Shown: piece after piece, positions 33,801-35,601 of the stretch | Layout of the letters: each line of letters opens with the position of its first letter | Numbering within the stretch: the first letter of the stretch is position 1 | DNA from: Ectocarpus siliculosus | Lineage: Eukaryota; Sar; Phaeophyceae; Ectocarpales; Ectocarpaceae | DNA: 35,601 bases | NCBI GenBank assembly: GCA_000310025.1 | Contig: FN649742.1 | Coordinates: forward strand, 41,052-76,652 | Direction: 5' to 3' | Notes under the pieces: generated by a model | What the model was told of the DNA's origin: nothing | The model's input: the letters and a program-made list of their open reading frames with translations, nothing else | Database searches by the model: none | Program-made: the position numbers and the translations under genes

Positions 33801-35249
33801 AACCCATTGTATGTTGATGCGTGGACTGCTGTTTGCGGTTGGTTTTAGCTGAGTGGGTGGTGGCTTCCTTGCTTAGTCGTCACAGGCGTCTCCGGCGGGC
33901 TGGTTGGGAGGAGTGGACCGCTGTCCCGATACGTCCAAATGGTTTTGGACGGAAGGAAGGAAGATGGCAAAAAAGCGACTTGATCCCAGCTTCCTTGCGG
34001 GCGTTTCGGATCTTCGTGCTTCGTGACCACCCCCGTGCTTTCTGTCTGCTATTAACACGTGTTGCCCCTGCCCCTGCCCCTGCCCCTGCTGCTGCTGCTG
34101 CTACAGGTATTTCTTCGGGATGACTGTGGAATGGTCAGCCTCGGTGAAGGAAGTTTCGCAAAACGACTTCTGGACGGAGGTAAGAACTTTTTTTTTTGCT
34201 AATGTCCCGTGCGCTATTATAACTGCGTACCACCTGCCAGTGTGTTTTGTTCCCTGTGGTCATTGCTGTTCTTGTTGCGGCTCCAAGCGAATCGTTTAGT
34301 CATTGTGTGCCCGCTGCTGTGTTACCCACCCTGGTGCGTTTTTGTTTTGTCACTGCTTGCTGTTGCGTGCTCGCTCGCGCCGTGGCTGTTAGGCTCTGCC
34401 CTGCCGTCTGTATGCCGACTCGCGGTTGGTTTAAGTCTAGGCCTAGCCTGCAGCGGAATATCTGGTAGCATCCCTGTGACATGGCATGCTTTATACGACC
34501 GATAATAAGTGTTGTTGCTTTCCAGGTCCTGTAACGATGCACTGCGCGTCCTCGCGAACCAAGCACCGACTCCGTAGTTTGTAACGCGCACGTGCGGTCC
34601 CACTTTCTTTTGTTCTTTCTTGGAATGCCACGGAACACGGAACACGGAAAACGGGACAAGGATGATGCGGATCCCAGTGTTAAGCTTTCCCTTCCCACCC
34701 ATAACTCTCCGCCGCCGCCTTTTGTTTTTCGTATCTCTGTCGTCGTCTGTGCCACCAGGTGGTCAACACGTTCCGGCGGTATGGGCGCACGTTCCTCATG
34801 ATGATGCTCTTGGCCGGGCTGTTCGTGGGGGTCATGTGGTACTTCGAGGTACGCAACCGGGCTCCGGAAGCAAGCGGTCTAGGCTAGTGGTGTAGGCATC
34901 AGTTGTGGACGACAACACCCAGCAGCTGCGTGGCTGCTGGCTTGCATGCGAAATGCCGTATTTTCTTTCACTGCCGACACCATTACGTAGCGCAGCGACG
35001 TGCTGGAAAACAACGGCCTGAGGTTCTGATCAAATTCACGCGCGGAAGGTCAACACTCTCTCCCTGTGGTGCACATGTGTGTGCCTCCGTTCCGTTGCTT
35101 CAACTTGCTTGTTTTTGTTTTCTTGTGTTGCGATTGATGCATAGGTGGGGTGGGACATCAGGGTATACCTGCCTACCTTCATCTACATCGGGTCCCACAT
35201 TCTGGGCCCCTTCCTGCTGAACCCTGTCATCATGCGCGGGTACTACTAG
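21815..35249 (+). CDS. Family-2 (GT2) membrane glycosyltransferase, polysaccharide-synthase-like, 17 exons
   Basis: Exons: 21815-22241, 24798-24967, 25522-25683, 25859-26043, 26705-26789, 27203-27313, 29034-29156, 29646-29849, 30742-30871, 31066-31180, 31516-31693, 32006-32146, 32853-33005, 33413-33651, 34107-34179, 34759-34848, 35145-35249. All phases agree and give 896 residues. Residues 1-140 are low complexity, rich in Gly, Arg, Ser and Pro. Two membrane helices (about 284-303 and 320-341) precede the GT-A catalytic core: VTIQMPVYKEN (381-385), INDDG (Asp417/418), VARP, LLVDSDTR (DxD, Asp518/520), GHNAFLRW and VSEDFDLALRLQ (Glu621/Asp622). Several helices follow (about 695-830 and 845-890), with FFGMTVEWSASVKEV between them. 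This order fits processive inverting GT2 enzymes that polymerise a glycan across a membrane, and the tail resembles fungal GT2 proteins of uncertain product. The QxxRW site reads KFTKW, split by intron 12. A cell-wall or sulfated-matrix glucan role is inference. Intron 9 has a GC donor. Exons 1-3 are less certain than the rest. Confidence 0.9.
22242..24797 (+). other. First intron of the glycosyltransferase gene
   Basis: This 2.6-kb gap separates the low-complexity first exon (donor GGCG/GTGAGC) from exon 2 (acceptor AACGCAG). The phases match exactly and restore a Val codon. I found no further conserved exon inside, but a small missed exon is possible. The intron contains four TACTGCTG words, three of them clustered at 24411-24486. 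Confidence 0.6.
24411..24486. promoter_or_regulatory. Cluster of three TACTGCTG words in intron 1
   Basis: Copies lie at 24411-24418 (reverse), 24452-24459 (forward) and 24479-24486 (reverse). Such clustering in a long first intron fits an intronic enhancer or a small repeat remnant. No function is shown by the sequence itself. Confidence 0.3.
26263..26319 (+). repeat. Intronic repeat, copy 1
   Basis: A segment starting CATCGACCGCGCCAACC in intron 4 of the glycosyltransferase gene matches 33710-33766 in intron 14 of the same gene. Shared blocks include CATCGACCGCG, CTGACCAAT, AAAAGACGTC and CAGCGGGT. Both copies lie close to GTGTGT-rich DNA. Confidence 0.75.
27629..27631. repeat. Left target-site duplication TTA
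   Basis: TTA immediately left of the foldback element is matched by TTA at 28936-28938 on its right. A 3-bp TTA/TAA duplication is typical of PIF/Harbinger insertions. Confidence 0.65.
27632..28935. mobile_element. Palindromic foldback/MITE-like DNA transposon in intron 6 of the glycosyltransferase gene
   Basis: Bases 27632-28204 (573 bp) are the reverse complement of 28367-28935 (569 bp). By eye the arms differ at four bases and one 4-bp indel (ACCG extra in the left arm), so the identity is about 99%. A unique centre of about 162 bp (28205-28366) separates them. The termini read TTTTGAAAAGGGAAATAG, and a TTA duplication flanks the element. No transposase was recognised in any frame, so it is non-autonomous. 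The PIF/Harbinger assignment rests only on the TTA duplication. Each arm carries about six copies of CCCACTTNTGTC or its complement and two perfect palindromes GTGGGTATACCCAC (27656-27669 and 27892-27905, mirrored on the right). Near-identical arms mean recent arrival or ongoing gene conversion. Confidence 0.93.
28936..28938. repeat. Right target-site duplication TTA
   Basis: This is the right-hand partner of TTA at 27629-27631, directly after the terminal TTTTCAAAA of the foldback element. Confidence 0.65.
33167..33216. repeat. Perfect 19-bp-arm hairpin containing the AGAAGCCGAAA repeat
   Basis: Bases 33172-33190 and 33193-33211 are perfect reverse complements separated by 2 bp. The pairing extends outward through TATA with one mismatch. 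The arm carries the same 18-mer found at 7292-7309. The hairpin lies in intron 13 of the glycosyltransferase gene (33006-33412). It could be a minimal MITE relic, but no target duplication was identified. Confidence 0.85.
33710..33766 (+). repeat. Intronic repeat, copy 2
   Basis: This is the partner of 26263-26319, diverged at roughly one base in five. It lies 58 bases after the donor of intron 14. The orientation is the same in both introns. Confidence 0.75.
34064..34103 (+). repeat. CCCCTG then CTG microsatellite forming the splice polypyrimidine tract of exon 15
   Basis: About four CCCCTG units are followed by about five CTG units that run directly into the CTACAG acceptor of exon 15 (34107). 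Changes in repeat number would alter the pyrimidine tract of this splice site. Confidence 0.85.
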
Positions 35250-35601
35250 ACGAAGGATTGAAGGAAAGCCCCGGTGGGTGGTTGCGCAACATCCGCTGCT
35301 AGCCAATAAGCGCGCGTCGCCTCTCCTGTTGTGGCATCCATAACACGCTTTGGGCCATTGGAGGTAGCATCCGCCTCCCGCCCAAGCGCCGCGGAGAAGC
35401 CTGGTGCTGCTGCTTCGGCATTCTAGACGGGAAAGCTTTTTCTTAGCGGGAGGTGTTTCGGGAGCCGACATGTTTGGTCATGTTGGGTGCCACGAAGGAC
35501 ATACCAACCGTTTCGCCTTCGAATCTCGGGAAAATCTCTGGAATGTCGGGGTCGCTATGAAGCAACTTCGGGGGGGGGGGGGGGGGGGGGGGGTAATTTT
35601 T
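35250..35601. other. Downstream region of the glycosyltransferase gene
   Basis: This stretch holds the presumed 3' untranslated region and flank. No coding segment was recognised. It ends in a 24-base G run (35570-35593) close to the window edge. Confidence 0.6.

Overview
This looks like nuclear DNA from a stramenopile, most likely a brown alga of the Ectocarpus type. The reasons are three intron-rich genes with mostly GT-AG introns of about 90 to 2,600 bases and short exons, a heterokont-style plastid pre-sequence on one gene, a fragment of a LINE-like retrotransposon, and many small intronic repeats. The species is an inference. No rRNA, tRNA, CRISPR array or bacterial-style operon was seen. 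All exon structures were built by hand from splice consensus, reading phase and protein-family conservation. Every junction listed is phase-compatible, but no transcript data were available.

Layout. (1) 190-1390, minus: decayed reverse transcriptase of a non-LTR retrotransposon, broken partly by a 116-bp tandem duplication. (2) 2957-5021, plus: four-exon fructosamine/ketosamine-3-kinase of 418 residues, probably plastid targeted. (3) 7476-19671, minus, convergent with the kinase: an 18-exon gene for a protein of about 1,400 residues with the order FYVE zinc finger, class-3 (diacylglycerol-lipase-like) lipase, FYVE-like zinc finger. A long low-complexity segment splits the lipase domain between its catalytic Asp and His. 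(4) 19672-21814: about 2.1 kb shared upstream region between the divergent lipase and glycosyltransferase genes. (5) 21815-35249, plus: a 17-exon gene for a membrane family-2 glycosyltransferase of 896 residues that resembles fungal polysaccharide-synthase-like GT2 proteins. Its sixth intron holds a young 1.3-kb palindromic foldback transposon with a TTA target duplication.

The three genes do not form an obvious pathway. Each has a membrane or organelle role: deglycation in the plastid, lipid hydrolysis at phosphoinositide-marked endomembranes, and glycan synthesis at the Golgi or plasma membrane. The least explained signals are the near-perfect palindrome with its repeated CCCACTTNTGTC motifs, the 8-mer TACTGCTG (14 copies, all in noncoding DNA), the altered zinc ligands and triad-splitting insert of the lipase protein, and a tandem splice acceptor that can create a stop codon in the glycosyltransferase.
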